64,000 nt of DNA. It comes from Galaxea fascicularis (Eukaryota > Cnidaria > Anthozoa > Scleractinia > Euphylliidae). The translations under genes and the position numbers were made by a program. Under the pieces are notes generated by a model. It searched no databases, was not told the DNA's origin, and saw nothing but the letters and a program-made list of their open reading frames with translations. The stretch is taken from contig OX419336.1 in NCBI GenBank assembly GCA_948470475.1, positions 4,032,984-4,096,983 on the forward strand, given 5' to 3'. Shown one piece after another: positions 10,338 to 19,595 of this stretch. The number at the start of each line of letters is the position of its first letter. Within the stretch, counting starts at the first letter, position 1.

Positions 10338-13300
10338 ATGGCGGCGTACATTGCAACTCACGATCGCTCTGTTTTATCTAAACCACATGAAGATACCAAA
10401 GTATCTGTAACACAGAATGCAACCCATAAAGATATCTTGGGTAAGTTTTTTTTGTAAAAAATGTTGTAAAATCAAACATTTGCTGTTATTTTGGAACAGC
10501 AAATGGGATCAAGACATCAAGTTAACTTGTCGACGTTTACTTGGTGCCCGTGTCACGATCAGGCTCATATCATCACTTCATGTTTTTGCTTTTATCACTC
10601 TCACTTACAGCAGTCTATGGATTGGCTTACTTAAGACATGAAATAAAGTAAAATATGAGGTCATTTTGTTTGGGAAGTTTGAATCCTTATGAAAGAAACT
10701 GTATTCCAGGATGTCAAAAATTAAAGGCTGTGTCTAAATGGCCGGCAGCCGGTCAAGGTTGTAAAAACACTAAATGGCCGGCAGTCCGAAATTTCCTTGA
10801 CAAATTCAGAAAAACTGAGGAATTTATGATATTTTCAACAAAAGACAGCATTTACAGACTTAACTATCGAAGTAACCGTTAAGAAAGCGATGCAGTTTTA
10901 TTAATACATGTATAAACTATCAAAGTACAAATCGTCTAAATGACCGACAGCCGGTCAAAAGTTTTCAAGCCTAATAACAAACGTCCATATTCCTTGACTC
11001 CTAGCCCTAATCCCTAACCTAAAACACACTAAATCTCCCCGTAGTACCAAGTCTAAGGAAAACAAAGCCCTTGAAAGGGAGCCCGAATCGGACTGCCGAC
11101 CATTTAGTGTTTTTACAACCTTGACCGGCTGCCGGTCATTTAGACACTTTGAAAATTAAAACCCACGTTCGATTTACTCCCGGTTAACTTGAGGAAGGCT
11201 CTCTGGCTCTCTCTTATTTTGGAGGCTTCTGTTTATTCAAAGGACTTTTGGGGGATTGATTGAGGGAAACACTATATATTGCTTTTATTTGGATAGATTT
11301 GACCATAACAGCTAACAGCTAGTGAACATTGAGATATCAATTTAAAATTAGCTGAATCATTTTCTTTGAGTATGCCTTAATTAGTGAAAATTTAGGTAAT
11401 GTCGCTCTCCGTGAACTTTTAGGCTGACTCCTTGTATGCAGCGAATAGTTCCAATAATTAAGGTCTCTTTCAAGTACAAACCCTGTACAACTTTTATCAT
11501 CAACTGTGTTATGGTTAACTCTTGACCGCTTGAAATTTTAGCAATAGGGAATGATCTGTACCAGAAACTGGTTGATGACCATGAAAAAGAACAGCAGCAA
11601 AATGTGACTGAGGTTGAAAAAAGAGCATGGCGGCTAGCAAGTGAAGAAAAAGCACGAGCGTTAAAAGAAGCAAAAGAGACTGCTGAAATGGAACTGGAGA
11701 GAGCAACGGCAGCTGCCAAGAAAGCTCAAGTGAGCACGTCACCAATTATTATTTATATTTTTTTGTCACTCCTTATCAAGTACTCATAGTCGCTTTCAAA
11801 GCTGTAGTAGCTGTAGCTCATGTAATGCATGTCATGGGTAGCTGCCGTAAAGGTAGAAAGTGAGCACATCGCCAATAATTATTATTTATGTATTGTTGAC
11901 TTCCTTATCAGTTCTAGTACTTGTAGTAGCTGTTAAAGCTGTAGTAGCTGTAGTGTGTGTAGCGACTGCAATGGCTGTAGTAGCAATAGTACATCTAATG
12001 CATGTGGTAGCTGCAGTAAGCATAGAAGCTCTGTGACAAGTGCAAAAGCAATGTGTGCTCTATAAAACCCTGAATATGGTCTCCTTGCTCATCATTCTTT
12101 TGCAGAGGATGGCAAAGAAATGTACCAAAGTGTAAAACATATCGATTCTGTTTGCTCATTAAATCTCTTGTTTTGTGGCGTTCTCTTCTTGAAGCTCTCC
12201 CTCTCTATTGTGGAAATGATGTCTGATTTCTCCCACTGACCTTGTACAAAATTTCTGGTTTTAGGAGAAGGCCGTCAAGGCAGAGTCCAAGAGAGTAGAA
12301 GCACTGATGAAAAAACTAGCAGCTCAGCAAGTTCAGCGGGAAAAAGAGGAAGGTCAAAAGAGACTGGAGGAAGCACTGGTTAAGGCGAGAGAAGAGTTCA
12401 TGATAGAGAAGGCAGAAGCCGTACAACTGACAAGGGAAGAGGAACGCGTCATTGCAGCTGAGGAAACCAAGAGAGTGGCTCAAACAGAAGAAGATAAAAG
12501 GAAACAGCTGATTCTGGCTGCAGAGAAGGAGAAACAGGTGATGAGTTTAATGTTATTTAAAATGAAAATACCAAGGCTTTCAAAACAAGTCGGCTTTGCT
12601 CAAAATATCGGAAAACTAACTGTGCTCGAGAAATCAGTTAAGCTAAAATGTTCAGAAATATTGCGAGATGCATAATTTCTGTCCAGGCCATTTGTCAGAA
12701 TAATGGTAATATATACCTCTTACTAATCGAGTTCGAGGTCCGTACTGTAATATGCGGACCGAGTTTTTTTCCCGTTTGCTTCGCGCGCCATAAATCAACG
12801 GGAAAAAACGAGGATCTGTAACTTACAGTACGGACCGAGAAAACGAGGTTAGTAAGATATTTATTATATCTCTTAGGTTAATCAGGCGTGAGGAAAAGGA
12901 AACTTTCAAATTTAGCGGGCCGTACAGTGAAGTACGGCCCGCTAAATTGACCAATCACAGCGCGCGTACTAACCGAGAGATATAATAAATTGTAGATAAG
13001 GTTGGAATCAATGTAAATGTTTTTTTTTTCAAGAAACGCTGGGAGAATGCCGTATATACATTAACACAAATGAAGTGCGAACTAATTTGGTGTCAACTTA
13101 GATCACACGAACAATTTTCGCTTGTACAAGTGGTTCGTTGTACGAATGGCGTGCTTTAAGGTAGCCTGCGTGGCAGGCATCCCAAGCGGAAGGGGGATTC
13201 GGGAACGCGTCAACGCAAAGGGTGCTCCCACTTCGCGTTTCCCCCTCTCCCTCCCTTTGAACATCTCCCACGCAGGCCAGCTTAAAATGTCAAACCTTGA

Positions 13301-14183
13301 GAGCCGTTCTTTTATTTTTGTTTGCGCAAGCAGCTTACAGATCGTTATTGCACATCATTATCTACTGTTACATGTATTTAAACGCTGTTTGAGCGGTTTT
13401 CAGTGGAGTATCAAAAGTGATTCTCATTTGTTTCGCGCCATTTCCTCAACCAGTGACAAGCGAAAGTAAAATCGGATGGCTGATCGAATGCTTTTTCCCG
13501 CGCTTGGCGCCGGTTACATTTATTTTTCGAGTTCTGATTGGTTCATTTGCACTGTTTGCGTCTGTTTTGATTGGCTAGAGTAATAAGTTGGGTTTTTCCT
13601 TTACGACACGCAAAGGAAAACCGCCCATACATTCGCTGTCATGTAATAATTAGGCAGTTCTTTCAGCTTGAGAGGATTTTTTTAATTTGGTGAGCACAGA
13701 GTACTTTTTTTCATCGATTTTCTGGTCGCACGTCTGCTAAAAGTCCTTTGGCTGCTAAGTAAATGCAACAGAGTGAGTGCAACCTACCGCTTCAACTACA
13801 CTGTAGTTGAAGATGTTCTTTTTTGTTTTTAGCAAGCGTTGAAGAATCTCAAGGAAAAGTTGAAACAAGAAGAAAGACAAGCAGTGCTCGAAATGGAAGA
13901 AAAGTGTAAAAAGGAAGAAGATATGAAACTTCAGCAGCAAAAGGAAGTCCACGAGAAAAAAGTGCAAGAATTGGAAAAACGCATTGAAGGACAGATCAAA
14001 TTGACAGAAACCGCTGAAAAGGAGACACAACGGATTGTAGAATTGAAAGAAAAAGTGGAAGAAAAGTTAAAGAACACGCTAGCGTCATTTCAGAACTTTA
14101 TAGATACAACACAAGGTTTTAATAGAGGACAAGCTGATTACTTGTTACAGGATCCCTTGAAAGAGTCCCCCGAGGAAAGTTGA
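10338..14183 (+). CDS. Coiled-coil protein, C6orf163-like
   Basis: Exons are 10338-10440, 11542-11729, 12265-12537 and 13833-14183, all GT/AG and in phase, giving 304 residues. Roughly residues 45-270 form one long charged coiled coil rich in E, K, A and Q (for example EEKARALKEAKETAEMELER). The N-terminus carries THKDIL. The tail reads FQNFIDTTQGFNRGQADYLL. From memory, vertebrate C6orf163 (about 330 residues) has the same plan: a THKDIL-type start, a coiled coil, and a terminal FQ-(K/N)-(Y/F)-I...GHADF(I/L) block. The homology call rests on those two short anchors; coiled-coil composition alone would not support it. Function is unknown in any species, as far as I know. The start ATG lies inside a YY1-like motif. 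Introns hold a 416-bp inverted-repeat element and other MITEs. Confidence 0.65.
10730..11147. mobile_element. TIR element with 59-bp inverted ends
   Basis: The left end gtgtctaaatggccggcagc and its continuation to about 10788 is mirrored at 11089-11147 with about two mismatches. The arms contain the palindromic-looking cggcagccggtcaa. A third partial copy of the arm motif sits inside at about 10937. It occupies the first intron of the C6orf163-like gene. Confidence 0.85.
12105..12190 (+). repeat. Fragment of the 57396-57763 element family
   Basis: The sequence gcaaagaaatgtaccaaa, followed by tttgctcattaa and tgtggcgttctc, matches the interior of the TIR element at 57396-57763. The ends are missing. 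Confidence 0.6.
12719..12990 (+). mobile_element. Palindrome-rich element (pair of 8582-8872)
   Basis: Two nested palindromes are joined. One runs from cttactaatcgagttcgagg to cgaggttagtaag and contains gtccgtactgtaa/ttacagtacggac. The other runs from atttattatatctctta to gagatataataaat and contains gcgggccgtac/gtacggcccgc. The inverted copy at 8582-8872 supports a single mobile unit. Confidence 0.8.
13155..13286. mobile_element. MITE with TTTAAG...GCCTGCGTGG ends
   Basis: The left end tttaaggtagcctgcgtgg is mirrored by ccacgcaggccagcttaaa at the right. The ends resemble the gtagcctgcg ends of the element at 16861-16960, so the two may be distant relatives. Confidence 0.7.
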
Positions 14184-14948
14184 GACATTTTTATAGGATA
14201 GATGATTAATCCTTTAGGCCCCAACGGTGACTAGAGCCCAGTCTTTGGTTTCAGTATTACTGATATGTATTTTGATTGTGTTATGTATTTATATGCTACA
14301 ACAAGCATCGTTTTTTAAATGGTAATGCCCCCCTCCCCTCCCCCTCCCCCCCCCCCCAAAAAAAAAAAACAAGTGTCATGTTACACCTCTACCTACCTAT
14401 AACGGCCACTTTCCTGTGTCCCCAAGGTGGCCGTTACGGAGAGGTTCGACAGTACATTTTTGTGCTAATAATCGATCCTAAATATCTAAATGTGTAAATA
14501 GCAATAGTTTTTAAAAGATGTACTTTGTATTGTTTCTTTACTCTGTAGTCTCACATTCAGAGTGCGATGGCCCTTCCGATAATTACATATCGGATGCTCT
14601 ACCACTGAGCTACACAAGGCAAATTTCCTGCGCATTGGGCTTGGATATGTATTTAACAATTATCGTTATCCTGGTATAAACTTTAACCATGATCTTCAAA
14701 TGGATTTTATGTGACAACTTAAAACTTAATCTTGAAAGTCACGTGCTGTCTGTCACGTTAAGCTTGACCCGACGGCCATAAAAGGTTCTGTTGCGATTAA
14801 TTTCCGTCTTCCTTTTGTATTTGTCATGTATATTTAACAGGGTGATTCCAAGAAACAAGCCATGCGATATTTTTAATTCCCTCGATTCCGTGAAAGCCAG
14901 TGGTAGCTCGAACTTATCTACAATTCGCTCGCTCATTCAAAGATCGCC
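14184..14948. other. Spacer between the C6orf163-like and cGAS-like genes
   Basis: This holds the 3' flank of the coiled-coil gene, a C-run/A-run tract near 14331-14370, a degraded tRNA-like block (14574-14620, minus) and the presumed promoter and 5' leader of the cGAS-like gene. I see no convincing TATA box, interferon-type element or NF-kB site in it. Confidence 0.5.
14574..14620 (-). repeat. tRNA-like fragment
   Basis: On the minus strand it reads gccttgtgtagctcagtggt, then agagcatccgata and tatcggaa. That is a good acceptor/D-arm start (box A) and an over-long anticodon stem. The T arm with box B (GGTTCGAATCC) is absent, so this is a tRNA pseudogene or a SINE head rather than a working tRNA. 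Confidence 0.45.
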
Positions 14949-16796
14949 ATGTCTGAGATAGTGGAATATTTCCACCAAGAAGCAAGGTTTAAAGATGAAA
15001 ACGAGGCCAGAGAAATTCGTCTGAAACTCGAAACGCTCGTGAATTCTATTTTGGCGCAGGTTGAAAAGCGAGACAAGCGATTTGAGAGCACTTTGATCCA
15101 AAGCGGAAGTGTTTATGAAGGAGTGAAAGTCCAACAACCAGACGAGTTCGACTTCATGATCAGAATAAACAGCCTCACCAACAAACCATTGTTGTATCCT
15201 TGCGACAAAGGTGATGGATACGTGAAGCTCGCCCTGAATGACGACGAATGGAGCGAATTCAAAGACGAAGAAGGCTTCTTCAGCCCAAACCAACTTTCTC
15301 GCCATTTTAAAAAGCTTGTCAATGAATCTCTGAGTGAGGTCGATGCTCCCGAGGGTTTGGTTATCCAGCGAACCGACCGGCAGCTACTGGAAGGCCCCTG
15401 GGGACCCGTGTACCTAAACCTGCTCGGAAATAGCACCGGGCGGGATAACCCATCCGGTTTGATGTATTCAGAAACACACGGTCCGGCTACAACACTTTAT
15501 ATCAGTTGGCAAGGTGGCGGCAGTTACAACAATCTTGAAGTCACCGTTGACTTGACGCTGTCTCTTGAGTACCTAATATCTCGACTTCCTGTTCAGTTGC
15601 CGAGGCTTCCACAGTCGGTAGATCAGTCCCTCCAGAGGAGCGGGTTCCATGTGGTCCCAGCTGGATTCGACATCTGGCGCATCTCTTTCTCCGTGGTTGA
15701 GAAAGAAATCCTGTTTGATTCCCCTGATGGGTTTAAAGTTTGCTTCCGTGTCCTGAAAATCACGAGGAACAACATCTCTGAACTTTTGGGTTTGGATCCA
15801 TCACTAGTCCCTTCATACATAATCAAGACCATCTTGTTGTCTCAGTTGTTTTCAACACGGCATTGCTGGGAAAAAGATCATTTGCCACAGCTGATAGAAA
15901 AGGCTTTGGAGGTCATTTTGCAGGGAATAACGAGCGAGAAAATCAACAGCTTTTTTATACCGCACTACAATCTGCTCTCCGTGGGTGATCATGAAAACAG
16001 GTTGCGACAGTGTATCCTGAAAGAGATGCTGAACGAGATTCGAGGTTTGGAGAGGAAGCACACAGTGGAAACCGTTAAAGAAACACGGCAGCAGATCAGG
16101 GTGTTAGAAATGATTGATTTGCTGGAGTACGTAGTCTCTAGCACGATCGGTGGAAAAGATCCTACCACGGTCTGGAATAAGATGTTTGTTAACATTGACA
16201 ACATTCCCCACACTAAGAAGTATGGGTGGTTCTGGAATCAGGTCACTGACCTGAACAGCACGGAACTTGATGACAACGCCTACAGCTTCCTCATTCAAAT
16301 ATGGAGCTTGGTGGAAGCTTTCTTCAAACAGCTGCTCACCTCTCTGCGAGGAGAGCTGAACCTGTTGGCGCAAAAGTTCTACATCAGGACCTGTGAAAAG
16401 AAAAAGGAGTACGAGCTGAAGCATCAAGTCACGCCCCAACGAACCGTTAAGCAGATGCCTATTCGTCAATTTGTCTACGAAATCGCCCATGATCTTACTG
16501 AAACTTACGTTGGTGAAGAAGGTTACGCGTTCTGGTCAAATCTCCACAAAGGTGTTCCCTCCGAGTACAGAGTTTTGCGTTTCTTTCGGGATGTCGCTGA
16601 AGTCACCGTGAACTCGGGTAGTGCTGAAGGTCTCGCGATGTTCAAGGAGCGTATGAAGCAATATCTGGCCTTTGTTCCGGAGACATATCTGATTACTGTT
16701 ATGGTCAATTTCATTAGCCAGATATTTTCCTTTGCGAAGGATATTTTAAAACTTAAACTCAACTACATCACGATACCCGAGTTAGATCTAGATTAA
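14949..16796 (+). CDS. cGAS-like receptor (Mab-21 nucleotidyltransferase) with long C-terminal extension
   Basis: An intronless frame of 615 residues. The nucleotidyltransferase core is about residues 45-345. G53-S54 (SGSVYEG) is the GS nucleotide-binding loop. E66 and D68 (DEFDFM) and D201 (LEVTVDL) are the three expected metal-binding acids. WRISFS (243-248), VEKEIL (250-255), SYIIKT and FFIPHYNLLS (335-344) align with the same blocks of human cGAS. The zinc ribbon that cGAS carries between the EKEIL and KLMK blocks is absent: only about ten residues with one Cys lie there. Family members make cyclic dinucleotide second messengers after sensing nucleic acid; that activity is inferred. Residues about 366-615 are an extra, largely helical segment I do not recognise. 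Ordinary Mab-21 proteins and cGAS end near the core. The catalytic residues argue against an inactive Mab-21 developmental protein. Confidence 0.9.
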   Translation: MSEIVEYFHQEARFKDENEAREIRLKLETLVNSILAQVEKRDKRFESTLIQSGSVYEGVKVQQPDEFDFMIRINSLTNKPLLYPCDKGDGYVKLALNDDEWSEFKDEEGFFSPNQLSRHFKKLVNESLSEVDAPEGLVIQRTDRQLLEGPWGPVYLNLLGNSTGRDNPSGLMYSETHGPATTLYISWQGGGSYNNLEVTVDLTLSLEYLISRLPVQLPRLPQSVDQSLQRSGFHVVPAGFDIWRISFSVVEKEILFDSPDGFKVCFRVLKITRNNISELLGLDPSLVPSYIIKTILLSQLFSTRHCWEKDHLPQLIEKALEVILQGITSEKINSFFIPHYNLLSVGDHENRLRQCILKEMLNEIRGLERKHTVETVKETRQQIRVLEMIDLLEYVVSSTIGGKDPTTVWNKMFVNIDNIPHTKKYGWFWNQVTDLNSTELDDNAYSFLIQIWSLVEAFFKQLLTSLRGELNLLAQKFYIRTCEKKKEYELKHQVTPQRTVKQMPIRQFVYEIAHDLTETYVGEEGYAFWSNLHKGVPSEYRVLRFFRDVAEVTVNSGSAEGLAMFKERMKQYLAFVPETYLITVMVNFISQIFSFAKDILKLKLNYITIPELDLD

Positions 16797-16860
16797 TACA
16801 TGTTAACCGAAAATGCCGAGGTCTATCTCATGAAATATTTACCTCATACGTAGCATTGTG

Positions 16861-16960
16861 TGTAGCCTGCGAGAGCATCCGGTTTTTTCGGCTCAAGTTC
16901 CTACTCTTTCGGAGGGAGAGAAGCGACGACCGGAAATACGTCTGCTGGTCGCAGGCTACA
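16861..16960. mobile_element. MITE with TGTAGCCTGCG ends, 100 bp
   Basis: It begins tgtagcctgcgagagc and ends gctggtcgcaggctaca, with internal ccgg-containing inverted blocks. The pentamer ttgtg directly flanks both sides and may be the target duplication. It lies 65 bp beyond the cGAS-like stop codon, so it may sit in the 3' untranslated region. Confidence 0.85.
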
Positions 16961-17098
16961 TTGTGTGAGTCAAGCTATCGGCTAATACTAAGTCTTAGGC
17001 CAATGGAGTCATGAAAAATAACGGAGAAATGGAAAATATATATAAAAACGCTAGAAGATTTGTCTCGTAGAGTAAGTAATGTTTATGTTGAACTTATA

Positions 17099-17845
17099 CC
17101 GTAAAACTCCGAAACTAAGGCCCGGGGCTTATATTTTTAAAGGACTTTTTTGAGGGGCTTATATACAGAGGGACTTATTATAGGTGGCAAATTTGAGTTT
17201 AGAAATCGACTGGGCTTATTAATTGGAGGGAAACTTGTGTCAGCAATTTTTCAATTTGCAAGCGTTAATTAGAAATTTGTGACAATGTAATCCTCCTTAA
17301 CATGGCAACTTCAAGCACAACAGTAACGAACTTAATTGAAAATGGAATTGTACCTGAAAGTTCACAGAAATCAATAAACTAACCGTGTTCAAAGATCGTG
17401 AAACAGTACATTCCACCACCGCAAAGATAACAAGTGAAAAGTAAGGAGGACCAGAGAGAGTTTGGGTTCAGGGTGGAGAATCAAATTTCCTTGTAAACAC
17501 TTTGTTTATGGACCAAAGCAATCCAAGGTGAGAGTAAGGAGCGGAGCGAAGCGACTCAATTTGACACTTGTTTACCACTGTGGTTTAGAGTGTAGAGTTG
17601 CTCTTTACAAATGCCGAGTACGGTAATCGAAGCCGGGACACATTGGTTGAAGGCGAGCGCCCTCACCACTGCGCCAACCCTGCTCCCCCAAATTATGGTA
17701 TATGTGTAATTTGCTTTGGCTTTTTGTATTTGAGGCCAATTCCCAAATACATGCCCTTAGGGTCTTAAATTCAGAGGGGCTTGTTATAGGAGGCCTTTTA
17801 CCATTTCAATTTGGGGGCTTATATTTGGAACGGTGACAGTATTGG
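17099..17845. repeat. Dispersed repeat rich in GGGGCTTATA blocks, interrupted by a SINE head
   Basis: Several blocks of the type ggggcttata or ggggcttgttatagg lie at 17120-17210 and 17780-17830, separated by unrelated DNA that includes the SINE head at 17611-17689. This looks like one old element split by insertion. The exact ends are uncertain. Confidence 0.45.
17611..17689 (-). mobile_element. SINE family 1, head fragment
   Basis: Read on the minus strand, it matches the tRNA-like head at 7459-7530 (gggttggcgcagtggtgag, then gcgctcgccttcaacc). The body is missing. Confidence 0.7.
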
Positions 17846-18059
17846 AGATGAAAATATAGAAGTGGGAAAAAAGATACAGTCTTAACCTGACAGCAAACAA
17901 GCAAACTCGCCAATAAAACGTGAAGTTCATTTTGTTTTCATAACAACTTCTGAATTCTCAGACTATCTTTCGGGTCTTTGAATTGAGTTTGATTGCTTCA
18001 TAAGTCTCCCCATAGTTATGAGTGGGGGAGAGGAGTAGACTTGGACTTCACGAGTTTCA

Positions 18060-18330
18060 GTACCACACAGCAATAATCAATATTTGAGAACATATGAACC
18101 CACAATTGACCAGCTCCCAACGTTAGTGGCTTCATAGCTCAGTTGGTAGAGCATCACACCGGAATCGCAAGGTCACGGGTTCAAGCCCCGTTGAAGTCCA
18201 GGATTTTTTTCAGGCTTCTGTACGCAATTGTAACAATTGCGATCACAACTGCGACGATCATTCTTCGTTTGATTTCATATCCGCAGTTCACATGATTTCT
18301 TTCATATGTATTATTCATACACCAATAAAC
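18060..18330 (+). mobile_element. tRNA-headed SINE-like element (family 2), copy 1
   Basis: A tRNA-like block at 18127-18198 (ggcttcatagctcagttggt ... ggttcaagccccgttgaagtcc) has a fair acceptor stem, D arm and T arm, but its anticodon stem is mismatched. It is followed by tttttttcaggcttc and a tail with gatttcatatccgcagttca. The same order recurs at 48500-48830, including the leader accagctcccaacgt. Shared flanks on both sides show a repeat unit, not an isolated tRNA gene. Confidence 0.75.
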
Positions 18331-18459
18331 TGAACAGGGTAGCACTTCAAAACATGTTTTATTTTTCATTACCTGAAAAGAAATCTACATACTTTACAGC
18401 ATTAAATTGAAGATAAAAATACTAACTAAACCACTTTAGAATGTGAAAATAATATATCA

Positions 18460-18846
18460 ACCCTTTTAACCCTAACAGTGATCTCAGCCTACTTTCTCAT
18501 TACAGGACACCATTTCAGCTAACAAACAGCTTATGAGAATAAAGGGATCATCAGACATAAAAACATTTAACCAAATTCTCTGAACTGGTGGTGTAAGAAA
18601 TATGAGACCAGTTAAGAGAATGTTAGGGTTTTAACCCTCTAAGCCTTAACAGTGATCAGAGCCTACAGTTGTAATTTCTCCTTATAGTGTAACCATTTCA
18701 GCTAACAAACAGCTTATGAGAATAATGGAAATGATCATCAACATGAAAGTCTAGATGTTTAACCAAATTCTCTGAACTAGTAGTATATGAAATAATGAGA
18801 CCAGTTAAGAGAATATGCATTTTGGTGTCAGGGCTTAAAGGGTTAA
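18460..18846. repeat. Tandem duplication of a dispersed repeat (two units of about 170-210 bp)
   Basis: Each unit contains taacagtgatc(t/a)cagcct, accatttcagctaacaaaca, taaccaaattctctgaact and gagaccagttaagagaat in the same order. The units are flanked by aaccctt/aagggtt type ends, as expected of a TIR element inserted twice or duplicated locally. Confidence 0.85.
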
Positions 18847-19595
18847 ATTTTATGCAGAACAGCAAATGCTGTTAGCGAAACATAGGGAAAAAAAACACTC
18901 TTAACACCTTGCATACAGCTGACATTCCCAGAATCCATCACTTACCTTCAAGTCCTCTCCTTACATTTACCCTCATTGATTCTGTGTCAGCATAGAGACC
19001 ATAATCTAAATGTACTCATAGTTTTTGTGGCTGTCAATTTGGATTACCCAAGTAGAGGAGATTTGCACATATAGTATACAAATTACTAACAACATTAAGA
19101 GAGTCAAGGACGAAAACGACTTGGTCACTTACACTTAAGATAGAAAAAGTAAAAAATAAGAATCGCCCAGCAATATTTTGGACATTTCAAAACTAACTCC
19201 AAAATATGGGTTAACTAACCCAAGTAATAATTATTCCACCATTCATTTATTTGAACAATATTTCAAAATCGTAAAATGAACAGTTAAATAAAAATGCTTC
19301 GATGACATTTTGAATACTTTATCCAGACTAATGGGAAATTTGGGATTTAAACTAACGGGTTTAAATCATATGAACTGATACATCACTGAACTGGTCCATG
19401 GGAGTGATGGTATAAAATTAAATCATATTAATTAATATTAACATTGTAAACTATTTTCCTGATAATTTATGTATACACTGGGCAATTTTCACATCCTACA
19501 TTATAAACTACAGTACACTGTAGCTGAATTGGTTTTCTTCAAAAGGCTTCAATTTCATGAGTTTTCATTCAAAAAGTAGCTATCGGTGACAGGGC

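Larger units (their letters stand above)
16797..19595. other. Repeat-filled spacer between the cGAS-like gene and PPT2
   Basis: No protein-coding gene is seen. It holds a 100-bp MITE, a repeat with an inserted SINE head, a tRNA-headed element and a tandem duplication, each listed separately. The stretch 18850-19595 shows nothing recognisable and probably includes the PPT2 3' untranslated region (TTTATT on + at 19246 reads AATAAA on the PPT2 strand). Confidence 0.6.

Noticed and set aside
18127..18198. Functional tRNA gene
   Set aside because: The anticodon stem is mismatched and the same flanks recur at 48500-48830, so it is the head of a repeat.
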